NCBI GenBank assembly: GCA_019321725.1
Contig: CM033119.1
Location: 18,860,694-18,924,693 of the forward strand
From: Paulownia fortunei
Taxonomy: Eukaryota > Streptophyta > Magnoliopsida > Lamiales > Paulowniaceae
Direction: 5' to 3'
DNA length: 64,000 bases
This document shows, piece by piece, positions 27,298 through 45,322 of the stretch. A model generated the notes under the pieces. The model was not told the DNA's origin and searched no databases. It worked only from the letters and a program-made list of their open reading frames with translations. Within the stretch, counting starts at the first letter, position 1, and every line of letters starts with the position of its first letter. Made by a program: the position numbers and the translations under genes.

Positions 27298-27795
27298 TTC
27301 TTGATTTCTTTTCTCTCGGGCTCGTTGTTTCTGTGTGTGTGTGTGTGAGAGAGTGTGCGATCCAAGATTTGGCGAGAATGAACTTTTTCTATGTGCGAAG
27401 GGCGGATTCCCTATACAAATAGCCGTGGGCATTACAACGGCAACATTTTTTGAAATTCAAAAGTTTTTGAAATTCAAACACCATTCGGCTTTGATAAGCG
27501 AAATCCCAAAATTAGCCCCCAAGGCGCGTTTGGTTTTCTTTCCTCGTATTATTGGTTTTTGTTATTTTTTCACTTCTAATTTTGCAATACAGCTGAAAGA
27601 TTATTAAGGTATATTCCACTAATCTACTATAATTCTAGAAAGATTGCATGACTATAAGGTAAACCTGAATTTTATGATTCTATATACATTTTTAAAACAG
27701 AAAATATGAATTAAAAAAATATGCGAAATTAACATAAGATTGTATTGTCTCATTTGATAGATCATATGAAGTTTAGTACGGTATCTTTTGCAAAA
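27298..27795 (-). other. CDKB2 leader/promoter and UGT74 3' flank
   Basis: About 500 bp separate the CDKB2 start from the UGT74 stop codon; both genes run leftwards. The first 60 bases above the CDKB2 ATG contain a GT/GA simple tract (near 27333-27353) that should fall in the 5' leader. The rest is AT-rich and should contain the UGT74 3' untranslated region. The CDKB2 promoter must therefore be short or overlap the UGT74 terminator. Confidence 0.5.
27432..27443 (+). promoter_or_regulatory. MSA-like element (AACGG core) upstream of CDKB2
   Basis: TTACAACGGCAA contains the AACGG core of the mitosis-specific activator element bound by three-repeat MYB factors in G2/M genes. It lies about 140 bp upstream of the CDKB2 start codon, where such elements usually sit. 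It departs from the full consensus at two flanking bases. Assignment rests on the core and the position. Confidence 0.45.
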
Positions 27796-29464
27796 CTAAT
27801 GCTCCACTACCAGCTGAGCAATAATTTCATCAATGCACTTATCCGAACTTCCTCCTTCCTCTATTGCCTTCTTTGCCAATGCCCTCCAACGAGTAGCATT
27901 CTTCTTAATCTCTTGTCCTCTTTGTCCTTGCATGATTTCCAGGATGCATGTTTTTATCTCATCACTTGGACTAAAACCCGTGTCGTCTGTGCTAGGTTTG
28001 ATTCCCACCTGCCAAACATGCTCCACAAAATGTGCATTAGTCATCTGGTCTAGAAACTGAGGCATTGCCACCACAGGCACTCCCAGGCTTATTGCTTCCA
28101 TGGTGGAATTCCAACCACAGTGAGATATGAAACATCCAACTGCATCATGTGCTAACACTGCCAACTGTGGGCACCATTTCACTACCAACCCTTTATCTGA
28201 ATTTCCCTCCTTAAAATTGGTTGGAACCTTATTTTCTTCGGATGGCTTCACCACCCACAAGAAGCTCTTGCCGCAATGCAGAAGGGCCTTGGCTACTTCT
28301 GCAGTCTGCTCTGCACTCAAACTCGCAGCACTCCCAAACGATACGTAAACAACTGATCCTGTCACCTTGGATTCGAGCCATTTCATGCAGGCGTCAGTGT
28401 TTGGCTTGTAAATATTGAAGCCATAGTCATTGTCATCATTTACCCGGTTGTCTAGATATACGGAAGGTAGCGTGGGCCCAATGGTCCTCAGAGGCCAGAG
28501 TCTTGACATCCAATTGATCACCTACATTCAACAAAGTTGTACTTGGTGAACATCATTATTCAAAAAAATTCAACTCAAATAAAATTGCATTTGCATTTGA
28601 ATATTGTGGCATAGCCCGTGGCATTAACAGATGTATGTTGAAGCCTGGTCAATGTAATTAGAGTATAAAGTATTTAATAACAATTCACATACAGGTTTAA
28701 TGAATTATTCTATACATTGGCCTGGCAGAAAAGAACTTTTTCAACAGTTTATGTACATCCTTCCACCTTATATCGAATCTTAATTGGACAGACAAGAAAG
28801 AAATCTCTAGCATGATTACCTCCTCTTCCAACTTATCAAAAGAGTTGAACAGAACCCAATCTGCTTTTTCACTGTTGTCAAATTGACTCAAGATGTATCG
28901 GATAATGGGAGGATAGCGCCCTGTTTTAGGACCTAATGAAGGCAGATTTGGAAGCCGAAGCTCAGGCAATCCAGGCATTGAGAGAGGAGGGACTGATGGA
29001 GGCACTCCTGACAAGTCACAATGCATTGGGTAGCAACTAGTTACAAAAGCACAGGACTGTGTAAAGAAGGCAGCCCTGGCAATGCCCAGCTCAGTTGCCA
29101 CATTTGAGGCCCATGGTATATTGGCATCATAAATCAGGCACTTCACAGGCTTCTCAGAATCTTGAAATTTCCTGATGAGTTCTATCAAGTTTCTTGAACC
29201 AATGGCTTCAAATCTATCAAGAAAGCCTTTAAATCCACCAGGTCCAGCCACCCCTCCTTCAGTGCAATCATCGTATATTGATTCACACTTGATTGAACCA
29301 GATGTAGCCTCCATGACCCTGGTATTAGAGAGCGTAGTGGTTACCGTAATTTTGATTCCTTTTGCAGCCAATCGTTTAGAAAATTGAACCATGGGATTTA
29401 TATGGCCTTGTCCATGATAAGCTAGCACCACGATATGAGCTTTATAAGTTTCTTCCTTGTCCAT
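27796..29464 (-). CDS. UGT74: UDP-glycosyltransferase, family 74
   Basis: Family 1 cytosolic enzyme that moves glucose from UDP-glucose to a small acceptor. UGT74 members act on auxin, salicylate, thiohydroximates or terpenoids; the acceptor here cannot be told. Two exons, 28820-29464 and 27796-28521, give 215 + 241 = 456 residues, typical length, with the intron at the usual position. The N-terminal acceptor domain has HGQGHINP with the likely catalytic His21, and IYDANIPWA with a partner Asp113. The C-terminal domain holds the 44-residue PSPG box at 331-374 (WCPQLAVLAHDAVGCF ... HCGWNSTMEAISLGVP ... QFLDQ), ending in the Gln usual for UDP-glucose users. No break is seen. Its position between CDKB2 and PFP-alpha is not part of the conserved Arabidopsis block. 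Confidence 0.95.
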
Positions 29465-32217
29465 CTCCCAAAACGATCTAGGCCCTACAGAACTTCTGAA
29501 AAAAATGAAGTTAATGGTTTTTTGCCACCAGCGCAGAAATTACCCCAGAAACCAATCATATTTAAGTCAGAAATTTGCAAGAAATATTCAGTTTTCATTT
29601 GAGATGATTTGCAAGCATGTGCTTGTCCAATACCCCTACCTGTGATTATTAAGAGTGTATCTCATGGGCAGATTAGCTGGTCTACTAAGCACCTCAAAGA
29701 TTAGTGAATCAAAGTAGCTTCTGCAGAAGGCAGATAAATTTTAAACACTGTCTGCTGATTCAGGATTAGTATCTATGTCTCTCTGTGTGTTTAAAAAATA
29801 GTGGGGCAAGTCGATTGGAGCAGATAAAAAGAACCAAACCAGTTAATAAATATCAAAAAAGACTGCAATAAAACGAAAGCACTAAATCACCTTATATTTT
29901 TTGCCTGTAACCTACAAGAGACTAATATATGGTGTTCTCATCAATGCTGAAAAGCATAAAGCGATTAAAATTACAGGTTATGAGGAAATAAACAAAAAGA
30001 GAAGACCAAGCACAATAGAAAAATATAATACAGAAGACCAAGAAGAGCAGAAAAAACATACCCCAGATTTCTGTTTTGTCTAAATGGGACAGTTATTCAG
30101 TACCAAGCATTTGACAGAATTGATCAGAAACACATCCTTTCATACTTTCATCTCTATTGTTACTTGCATTCCATAGACAAAACGGTACATATTGGAACTC
30201 ACCAATTGTTTCTTCTCACATGTGTGTGTGTCTCTTCGAACCGTGGAATTGTAGAGAGAGTTGAATGTTGTTGACTGTGACAAAAAAGATTGTTCCAATG
30301 CTTCAGCTAAATTCTCTACCCATTGGTTTCATCTATGGAATAGACAAATAGAGAACTTACTACAATTTCAGAGAAGCATGTACTGACAAGGCCGGCAGAA
30401 GGATCAAGGCATATATGGGCTATGTCTCTACTTGCTAAATGGCATCTACATATGGTAATTGTCTACTGTAATACTATATTTCTTGGAAGGTGACTTCTTG
30501 GACTCATTTTATATTTTTAAAAATAATAAAAATATAATTTTTAAAATTAACATCATTAATATTTTTTTAAAATATATATTTTTAAATATAATATTGCAAT
30601 ATATATATATATATTAAAATAAAAAATAAATAAAAAATTCAAATAAAACGATTTGAAAATAAAAAATCAAAATCCATCTTAAAACTCGAATTTAGACCCA
30701 ATCTATTATCATCGCTACCTTGTAGCCAATTCTCAAACACATGTAAAGGAGAGCAATTATGCTCTTGCCAGATCAGATTTTTGCAATGTACACTTCAGCC
30801 CCTCGCCCCGCTCTAGAAAAAACAATGACGACATACACTGTTCGACCATTTCTATTTTCTAATGCACTGTACGGGTGTTTGACATTGGAAATGGGCTCTT
30901 TCGACATAAAGGTAAAATTGTCAGTTAATTAGTCTCTGCTCTGGCAAGAGGACAATTGCTCTCGCATCATCTTGTCACCAAATACTAATATATTTGTCAT
31001 AAAGTATATTTGATTACCTAAAAAAAGTGTGCGTGTTTGTGATAAATTTGATTACATACCAAAGATTTAACTTGTTTCCCCAAGAAAAATATACTTGAAG
31101 TCGTTTTTTGCTTGCTTCGCAAAGTGTCTTTAAACTCTGTATATTACACATTTTATGGGGCTAGAGTATTTTGGAAATATATGTGCGCACACTCCTACAT
31201 TATCATCCGAATAATTTCATGCTACACACTATAAATTAGGGTTGTCAATGGGGGAAATTTTGGCTTGATTTGCTGGATTCGACCTGAATCCAATTACCAA
31301 ACCAAGTCCCTATCCGACAAGATGATCAATACTTTTACCAAATTCAAATCAAGAAAGTCCGATAACGCGGATGACCTACAGCAAATGCAATCATAATCAG
31401 AGGTAAACATTCATTCCTACATGTAAAACATATTCTTAACTGCAATTTTTTAATAAAAAGAAAGAATAAAATACATAATATATTAATCGGGTTGTAAAAA
31501 GATAAATAGACCTTCAAGCTATGACAGAATTCACGAAATTCCAAAACTACTAGGACGCTAGTTGTTGTTAAGCTTTTGGGAGTCCTATTGAAGCAGAAAA
31601 ACTCACCAACAAAAAGATTTCCATGTTAACAATCTCATAATTGAGTAAAATTTACTCTTACTGAATGTGGAAACTATAGATTGCATGAAGCTTAATGTTC
31701 TTCAAAATGAAAGGATATGTCAATGCACAGCACTCAGCAGGAAATAATAAGACACAGGTCTTTAAATCAAACAAGTGAAGTTCATCAAATTTTCCTTTCG
31801 GGTGCAAAAAAAAAAAAAAAAAAAAAGTCTCCAAACTTATAATTTTGTGCAAATAAATAAAAATGCATTACCTTTCAGGGAAAAAAATATGAATACAAGT
31901 CACAAGCATTAAACTGCTCAGCACACCTAATTTTTGTGCATAAATCAGGAAAAACACAGAGGAAAAGAAAAAGGATTGTAAGTGATTAGGAAAATATTCT
32001 TTTGGAAACATCAACAGCCATATCAAAGTCTTGTTATATGTCATAGCTGAAGCCAGAATCAACTAGTTGGAAACTGGTCAATTTGAACTCTGCTAGGTTA
32101 AATTATTGCTATCCCATAGTTTCCTTAATGTCCGTCTTAAAGAGGGTATGAACCCCTGCACTTGGTAGCTTGACAACTCAAGAACTTGTAGATTAAGATG
32201 TCCAAATTCGGATGAGG
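29465..32217. other. UGT74 upstream region and spacer
   Basis: The first few hundred bases should be the UGT74 promoter. Between about 30500 and 30660 there is very AT-rich low-complexity sequence with an AT run (30598-30615). A poly-A run of about 24 sits at 31805-31828. No reading frame resembles a protein. Sequence just below 32218 should be the 3' untranslated region of the minus-strand exons that follow. Confidence 0.5.
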
Positions 32218-34846
32218 CTACATTTGTTCGAGTTCATGCCATTGAAACAACTGCATTAGGTGGTCATGAACGGTGTTTAGCACCCTTGTGTCCTGCAAAT
32301 ATCAAATCACCAATTATGTAGAAGTTTCTTTCAAAAGAGAAACTAATTAGGGAATCTCTATCATTCTAGCAGTTCGCTTGTAACTTGCTTGTTTCTATCC
32401 TTGACTACAGAGCTTCAATAATACTATTACTCTGATGCGAAGTTTTATCAAAATTTAAACAAGCATAGTTTTTATGTAAATCAAATAGATCAAAGATAAT
32501 CTAGATTCACATAGAACAGCAGATCTAGAATTTTGGTCAAGTTGTGTAATCAAATTATAAATTTTATAGTCCAGTTGTGTGGTGGAATTGGCAACAGACA
32601 AATTCTCAAGGACTGTATATTATCCATGCGGGTCTATTAAATGTCATATTTAATCTATTAATGTAATTAGCCAATTGACATCAAAGGTAGGATGCATCAT
32701 TTTGCTGTTCAACTGTTGAATATATGTATTTATATATTTAATCTACTGAAGTAATATGCGATTCAAAACAATGTAGACTGCATAGTTTTGTTGATCAACA
32801 CAGTTTTTATGTACCTAAGAGAAAATGACAATATATTCTTGTAAGTTAAAATTCATGAGATTTTTCGAATAACTCAAAATTCTAAATTGTTCTCTTTTGC
32901 AAAAGGATTCGCTAGCAAAACAATTTGTCAATCAACAGGAGCAATGTTAATTTGAAAGGTTTTAAGGTCTAAAATCTAGAAGAGGCAATAATTAAATAGT
33001 TCTCAATAATGAAAACAGACGTAGTTACATGTTTATCCTAATGAGTTGTTAAACTTCACATGGTAAGCTCATCCTAAGCATTTATATTTTTACAAAATGT
33101 AATATCAACGAGTTAGAAAATATATAAGTTCAAAACCAACTAAAAGACAATGAAAAAATAATATCTAGTTCTTAAAACATATTTCTCTGTGAGGAAATTT
33201 TTTTGCAAGAATTCAAGAGTTCTCTTGTATCTCAATAAATACTAAAATTAATGTGTTACAATCCTTAGAATTGGACTTGTGGAAATGAAATCGAGGGAAA
33301 CTTATTCAAATTTGATTAGGAGCATCTCTAATTCGAATTCTAAAAGTTTAATTCCCTCTGTACCAAACTGTTTGCATGTATAACAAATTTTCATATTCTT
33401 ATCTAGGGAAATATTCGAATGTGAAAGGTATTAAGCTTGCTCCGTTTGGTAGAAAATTGAAGCAACACCGCTTAGTTCACAAAAATGTTAAACATTGCAT
33501 TGATGAACTTACTCATCAAAAAGCAAGCTATACAGATAATTTCTATATGACACTGGGTTGCCCGGGATAGCACCTGTTCAGAAGTCAAGATTTTAGGGTT
33601 GATTCCTACCAAGAAAATTAGGCAAGCATTCACAAATCCTCTTTCATCATAATAAGATTTGTATTTACTTTTTAAATTCAAAAACATTTCATCTGGTGAG
33701 GATGTAAGCCTAGTTACTTCACCAGAGAAGGGAAAAAGAGATAGGTAAACAAGTAGGTGTCCTACAACATATGCATTGCATGCACACATCAAATTATGAA
33801 GTCCATGAATTAGAAATTTTATGAGTCAATCATACACAAAAACAAAGGGTTAAAATTTGTAGACTTCATGATATAGCTAAGAACTTACCAGTTGTGTGAG
33901 AATGTTCTGGTTCCTGAGAAAAGCACAGAGGCTGTATCGAGCTGGGGACAGAAACCCCACCCCCCACCCACCCAAAAAAAAAAAGAAAGAAAGAAAGAAA
34001 GAAGAAAGAAAGAAATCAATGAATAAGTGAAACTAAAGTCATGGATTAGTAAGTCAATGACCTCCTCCTCCTCCTCCTAAATCAAAGAATCAGAAAAGAA
34101 ATGAATTCCTACATTTGGGAGATCATCTAATTCTGGATGAATGAGGAGCTGTAACTAATTTCATGCATCCTGCAATTTTTGACTCCAGTAGAAGAGTTTA
34201 AAAAGTCTCGTTCTCAATCTGGAGAGAAAAACAAAAGCAAAGAAATAGCACAAATGGTGATAATCTGAAATTCGATTTTACATTAATGTATAGTTAAACA
34301 AATAAAAGACAAAATTTTAAGCAACAGTCGCAGATTATGCCCCATTCTCTGTTATCTCTATTCTAAATTACAATTTATATAAGCTGGTGTTACAGAAATT
34401 AAAACCTATATTTACTACACCTGTTCACTGTTACTATCTCGACATAGATTGGGATGTAATATAACAAAGAAATAATTAAAACATCAGCCCAAGACTTTTC
34501 ATGGGAAGTTAAAATGATATTCTATGGCATTGGAGTCGACGACAGATTGAATGAAACTAAATGGACAACAAGAAGCTTCCATTCTTTCGTGTGTGAATGT
34601 GTGTGTGTGTGTTTGGGGTGGGGGAATTGGGGGGAAAAAAACATTTTTTCTTTACTAATTCACTTCATTAGGGGACATCAGCTGGTTTTGTAGTTCTTAT
34701 TTTTCTCTATACCTGAGGGTATGAGGTGGGGAAGAGGAAAAACTCAAACACAGCAAAACAAAATTACCTTCAGCCACTTCCGTAAGTTGAGCATGTCGCA
34801 TTGGTGGTTTCTTCATGAGCTGCTCCAGCACTCCAGCCAGAGTAGA
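32218..34846 (-). CDS. Three C-terminal exons of an unidentified protein (partial)
   Basis: Three minus-strand exons join in phase: 34768-34846 (79 nt), 33889-33941 (53 nt) and 32218-32292 (75 nt, stop at 32218-32220). Each has good splice sites (TTTTTATAG/TCT, GAAG/GTAATT, TCCCCAG/CTC, CTG/GTAAGT, TTTGCAG/GAC). They encode a 68-residue helical tail that includes STLAGVLEQLMKKPPMRHAQ, ARYSLCAFLRNQNILTQL and NTVHDHLMQLFQWHELEQM. I do not recognise the family. The first exon opens in phase 0 only 71 bases past the PPR stop codon. The upstream exons must therefore lie beyond the PPR gene (making it intron-nested), or have been lost, or these are spliced 3' exons of PPR transcripts. Coherent phases and amphipathic composition argue for real coding ancestry. 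Confidence 0.6.
33960..34080 (+). repeat. Poly-A/(GAAA)n tract and (CTC)n run
   Basis: A C-rich stretch runs into poly-A and then GAAA repeats to about 34012. A short CTC trinucleotide run follows at 34062-34078. Both lie in the intron between the first two orphan exons. Simple sequence only. Confidence 0.9.
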
Positions 34847-34916
34847 CTATAAAAAGACCAGAAACAATCGAAACCATGGCAATTTATCCACTTGATGATA
34901 ATCATAACATCCTCAT

Positions 34917-37352
34917 TCACCAGTAATTACCACAAGAGCATTCACCATCCTTAAAATGATGAAACCTCTTTCCATCTCTCACAATAATCTCTCTAGCCTC
35001 CGCTTTGGACATGAACTTGACTGCATTGTGGCAGTCCCCACATATACGGAGGTTCTTGAAGATTCTAATGGTGGCTCCACGAGGAAGTTTTAGGAGCCCA
35101 TAAACAACTGCTAGCTTCTCACTATGAGTAGACAAGGCATATTCCTTTTGTTCCGACTCCATATCATGCAAGACATATTTAGTGTCTGGAACATATCCCA
35201 ATTTCCTTAACCTCAGTACTAACTCCTTCAGATAACTGTATACTGCCTGCACCTCAGGGTGCACAGTGTCATCAACTAAAAATACGTGCACCTTGTTTTC
35301 AACCTCAAGCCAACTACAACCAGGCTCTTTCTTCACCCCTCGGTCCCTCATAAATTTGCGCACCTTTGCCACGTCATCCCATCGGCCTGCAGTGGAGAAC
35401 ATATTTGCCAAAAGTATATAGGTGCCATCATGTTGCGGAATCATCTCAAATAGTTGTTCAGCAGCTTGGACCCCTAAATCCATGTCTCCGTGAAGCCGAC
35501 AGCCAGCAAGTAAAGCTTCCCAAATTGGTGCTCCAGGCTCAAAAGGCATTGTCTGAATCACATTTTTAGCTTCAGTCAATTTTCCAGCTCGACACAACAA
35601 ATCAATTAATCGGGCATAATGATCTTCACCAGGAGTTATTCCGTATAATTTATTCATAGATTTGAAGTATTCCTGTCCTTCTTCAACTAAACCTGCATGA
35701 CTACAAGCAGAGAGGACTGTGAGGAATGTTATCCGATCAGGCAATATGCGTTCTTCCAACATCTCTCTAAAAAGTTCAAGCGCTTGAGCACCATGTCCAT
35801 GCTGTCCAAGGGCTGCTATCATCGCATTCCAAGACACAGAATCCAGACAAGGCATAGTAAGGAACACATTGTGTGCAGCATCAAGGACACCACATCTTGC
35901 ATACATTGTTATTAGAGCATTCCCAGCAGAAAGGCTTGAATCAAAGCCAAGCCGAATAAGCTGACCATGGAGCTGGCGCCCTTGTTCCAAAGATGCAAGT
36001 ACAGCACAAGAGGTAATGGCTCCTGAAAATGCATAGTCACATGGTTCGAGCCCATATGACTTCATCTTGTTGAATAGTTTCAAAGCTTCTTCACCTAAAC
36101 CGTGTTGTGCTAATCCTGATATCATAACTGTCCAGGATAACATATTTTTCTCAGACATCTCATTGAAAATGGATTTTGCCTCATGAATTTTCCCCGCACT
36201 CACATAAGCTGATAAAATTGCATTCCAAGAAATAAGATCCTTGATGCAAATTGAATCAAAAATACTTCTTGCTTGGTCAATGTTACCACATTTCCAATAT
36301 AATGTAATCAGAGCATTATTTACAGACACAAAAAAATCCCATGCGGGTTTTGCCTCTGTTCGTAGGGTGTATGCATGAACTTGCTTACCATGAAGAAACA
36401 ACCCAGCATCAGCACAAGCACTAAGAACATTGGTATAGGTAAAATCATCATGCTTAATCCCCAAAGAATGCATATTTCTAAACATTTCAAATACTTTAAA
36501 CACAACCCCTTTCTGCACATACCCAGAAATCATAGCATTCCATGCCACCACCAACTTTTCATCCATCCCATCGAAAACTTCCCTAGCAGCATCAAGATCT
36601 TCATTCTTCACATACCCTGTGATTATTGTCGTCCATGATAATTCATCTTTTGCCGGCATCTCATCAAATAACTTCCTTGCTGAAGCCATCAATGACAACG
36701 ATGATGTCAATGGCGAGGATGCGCACTTGACATAAACTGACATGAGCGCATTCACAACTGAAGTAACTGACCCAGTCCCTGACTTGACCACAACACAGTG
36801 CAGCTGCTGACAGTGCTTCTCACGATCGGCTATAAGTGCCAAAGCTCCAAGTACACTTGTATAAGTAAAATTATCAGGTTTGAAATTCTTTTGCCTCATT
36901 TCATTAAAGAGTTGAATGGCAGCATGGCCATCGTTATTATGGGAATAGCAAGTGATCATGGAATTATAGCAAACAGTGTCACGAATTCTTAATGGGGTCT
37001 TGTCAAATATCTCTCTGGCCAACTTGGGGTTTCTGCAAGTAGAGTACGCCGCAATTAAAGTCGTTCTTGCAACGACATCTGGTTCGGGTATTTCATCGAA
37101 CAGTCTTTTCGCATAGCTAAAATTGGAGGATTTACAGTAGATATCAATCAAACGGTTAAGGATGTGGGCACGTGGCATAAATCCAGAAACAATCATATTG
37201 GCGTGGATGGCCGGGGCGAGAGTGTAGGCCGAAGCGCCACGTTGGCAGCAGAGCTGGAGCTTGGCAGCATAGTGGTTGGCCGCTGCGCTGATATCCGCTG
37301 TTCGGCGGAGGCGTTGAGGGGGGTATAAGGATTTGGCGGCTGCATTTTTCAT
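34917..37352 (-). CDS. PPR protein, PLS class with E/E+ and DYW domains (At1g25360-like)
   Basis: Intronless 811-residue pentatricopeptide protein, expected in chloroplast or mitochondrion and probably a site-specific C-to-U RNA editing factor. Tandem PPR motifs of about 31-36 residues run from roughly residue 45 to 600 (NRLIDIYCKSSNFSYAKRLF, SWTVMISGLAQHGLGEEALK, SWNAMIAALGQHGHGAQALE). E and E+ motifs follow. The DYW deaminase domain covers about the last 95 residues. It shows the zinc-site HSE (743-745), CGDC (Cys771 and Cys774) and a second His/Cys cluster (HHFKDGECSCGNYW, Cys805 and Cys807). The C-terminal tripeptide is NYW rather than DYW. From memory the Arabidopsis At1g25360 protein ends GNFW, and motif order and wording agree with that protein, so this is a probable orthologue. 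The ATG at 37352 is the first in frame. No transit peptide was scored. Confidence 0.93.
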   Translation of the reverse strand: MKNAAAKSLYPPQRLRRTADISAAANHYAAKLQLCCQRGASAYTLAPAIHANMIVSGFMPRAHILNRLIDIYCKSSNFSYAKRLFDEIPEPDVVARTTLIAAYSTCRNPKLAREIFDKTPLRIRDTVCYNSMITCYSHNNDGHAAIQLFNEMRQKNFKPDNFTYTSVLGALALIADREKHCQQLHCVVVKSGTGSVTSVVNALMSVYVKCASSPLTSSLSLMASARKLFDEMPAKDELSWTTIITGYVKNEDLDAAREVFDGMDEKLVVAWNAMISGYVQKGVVFKVFEMFRNMHSLGIKHDDFTYTNVLSACADAGLFLHGKQVHAYTLRTEAKPAWDFFVSVNNALITLYWKCGNIDQARSIFDSICIKDLISWNAILSAYVSAGKIHEAKSIFNEMSEKNMLSWTVMISGLAQHGLGEEALKLFNKMKSYGLEPCDYAFSGAITSCAVLASLEQGRQLHGQLIRLGFDSSLSAGNALITMYARCGVLDAAHNVFLTMPCLDSVSWNAMIAALGQHGHGAQALELFREMLEERILPDRITFLTVLSACSHAGLVEEGQEYFKSMNKLYGITPGEDHYARLIDLLCRAGKLTEAKNVIQTMPFEPGAPIWEALLAGCRLHGDMDLGVQAAEQLFEMIPQHDGTYILLANMFSTAGRWDDVAKVRKFMRDRGVKKEPGCSWLEVENKVHVFLVDDTVHPEVQAVYSYLKELVLRLRKLGYVPDTKYVLHDMESEQKEYALSTHSEKLAVVYGLLKLPRGATIRIFKNLRICGDCHNAVKFMSKAEAREIIVRDGKRFHHFKDGECSCGNYW

Positions 37353-38793
37353 ATTGGTAATGACCGGACATTAAAATATCCAGTTTGCCCGAAGATGAAG
37401 CCGACGTTGGGTTATATACTTCGAAACTTGGAAGCTGGCGGCAAAGAAGCAAGTTGGTCAAGCGACACTGTGAAGGGGTCTATGGTCTCCATAATTAATT
37501 TTGCTACCCTCAAAATTTGGAAATTGTACTTTCCGCACCCAATAAAAGATTTGTTTTAATTACAGAGAATTTAATTACGAATGGGGGTGGGAAATTAGCA
37601 AGGAATTAGTAGGGGGAACAGAAGAAGGAAGAACAAGTTGGCAAGGAAAATAAATTATTCCTTTAAAGCATATATTTTTAAATATTCGACATTGGTGCAA
37701 CTCATGCTAAGTTAATTTCGATAATTGATACATGTTTTGTGCCCAACTAAAAAAATTGTATTACACTCGTACCCTTAATTTTGAAATAAATCATTAATTA
37801 TATTATTTATTACAATAATATACTTGTAAAATGCAATTATTATTATGTACAATAATTGATTATTAAATCAAAACACAAATTTAAGGAAATAAACAAAAAT
37901 AATAATTATAAAATAAACAAATACACACAAATAAATGAAATTTAAGCACAAATCCTCTTTTAAATTATTGGAGCCTCAACTTTACTACTTGGATAAAACA
38001 TCCGTTAGCCATACCCCTAAAATTGAAGTGGTCAAAGAGGGGAAAAAAATAGTTTTGACTTGCTAATAAAAGAACCAAAAGAATGTAAGGTCACAAATCT
38101 TGAGTTTCATCCACTTACATATTTTTTTGGAAGTCTCACGTAAAATCATTCTGATAAATGAGAAATTAGCTTAGTGGCTAATGTTGGAAGCTTAAATGCA
38201 TGAAACAGTTACAAGTCCAACTTCAACTGAATTTTCAGTTATTTGTGCGGGTTTTGCCTTACTATTGTCCTCATCAGATTATATCTTTTGCTGCAAACAA
38301 TGAATATGACCAAGCATGACCGAACAATATCAACCTTTGCGGCTCAAATAATAAACTGCCTCTTAACGAAGTTATTTTCCAAGTAAACAATTAAAACATG
38401 AAAATTTCATTAGGAACCACATTTATTCAAACTGAGTCCAATACTTCTATCTTTGCACGACATTTTCACCTTAAAAGTCCATTTTTGATAGCAGTTGATG
38501 TTTACCAAGTGCACAGATAGACTTTCAAAAGGTTCCCTCTATGGGTGATAGCACAATGCCACGAGGACCATGACATACTCTTCCATACACCGCCAAAATA
38601 AATCCTCACAAAACTTATTTCTCAATTTTTACATCAAAGCAAGAAAAATTGAAACCATAAAACTAAACTCCGTTTATTACCATCAGTCTACTCATTCTAA
38701 GCCTACATGAATTTTTGCAACTGAGTTAAAAAAGGAGGTAAGGGCACAAAACAGCGTCTTGAAATCCAATTTTGGTGAGCAGTAACTCTACTT
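37353..38793. other. Spacer between the PPR gene and PFP-alpha
   Basis: It should hold the PPR promoter (left) and the PFP-alpha 3' untranslated region (right, perhaps from 38640). Near 38160-38220 the phrase TTAGCTTAGTGGC resembles a SINE A-box, with a weak B-box-like word 50 bases on; this is not convincing. Otherwise AT-rich with no coding signal. In particular, I could not find upstream exons for the orphan C-terminal tail at 32218-34846. Confidence 0.5.
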
Positions 38794-45194
<6,401 letters not shown>

Positions 45195-45311
45195 CTGCTC
45201 AATCGATTTTCTCTCTGCGTTGTTCTGAACTCTGAGATTTCTGTGATTATACACACACTCACCTACTACTTCACACACTTGTACACACACTCTCTCCCCC
45301 TGAAAATTTCG

Positions 45312-45322
45312 CTTATATATAG
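45312..45322 (-). promoter_or_regulatory. TATA box of PFP-alpha
   Basis: The minus strand reads CTATATATAAG about 120 bases upstream of the PFP-alpha ATG. A start site about 30 bases downstream, near 45285, would give a leader of roughly 90 nt rich in CT/GT repeats. Assignment rests on motif and distance only. Confidence 0.6.

Noticed and set aside
33472..33792. 106-codon minus-strand frame
   Set aside because: It lies in the intron between two orphan exons, is not in phase with them and shows no motif.
34917..34960. Loss of the DYW tripeptide (NYW) as a sign of a dead editing enzyme
   Set aside because: The zinc-binding His/Cys set and HSE are intact, and the Arabidopsis counterpart, as I recall, also ends in an N-aromatic-W form. 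The change looks like a tolerated variant of this lineage.
38160..38220. Possible SINE head (TTAGCTTAGTGGC)
   Set aside because: A-box-like word only; the B-box is weak and there is no tail or flanking duplication.
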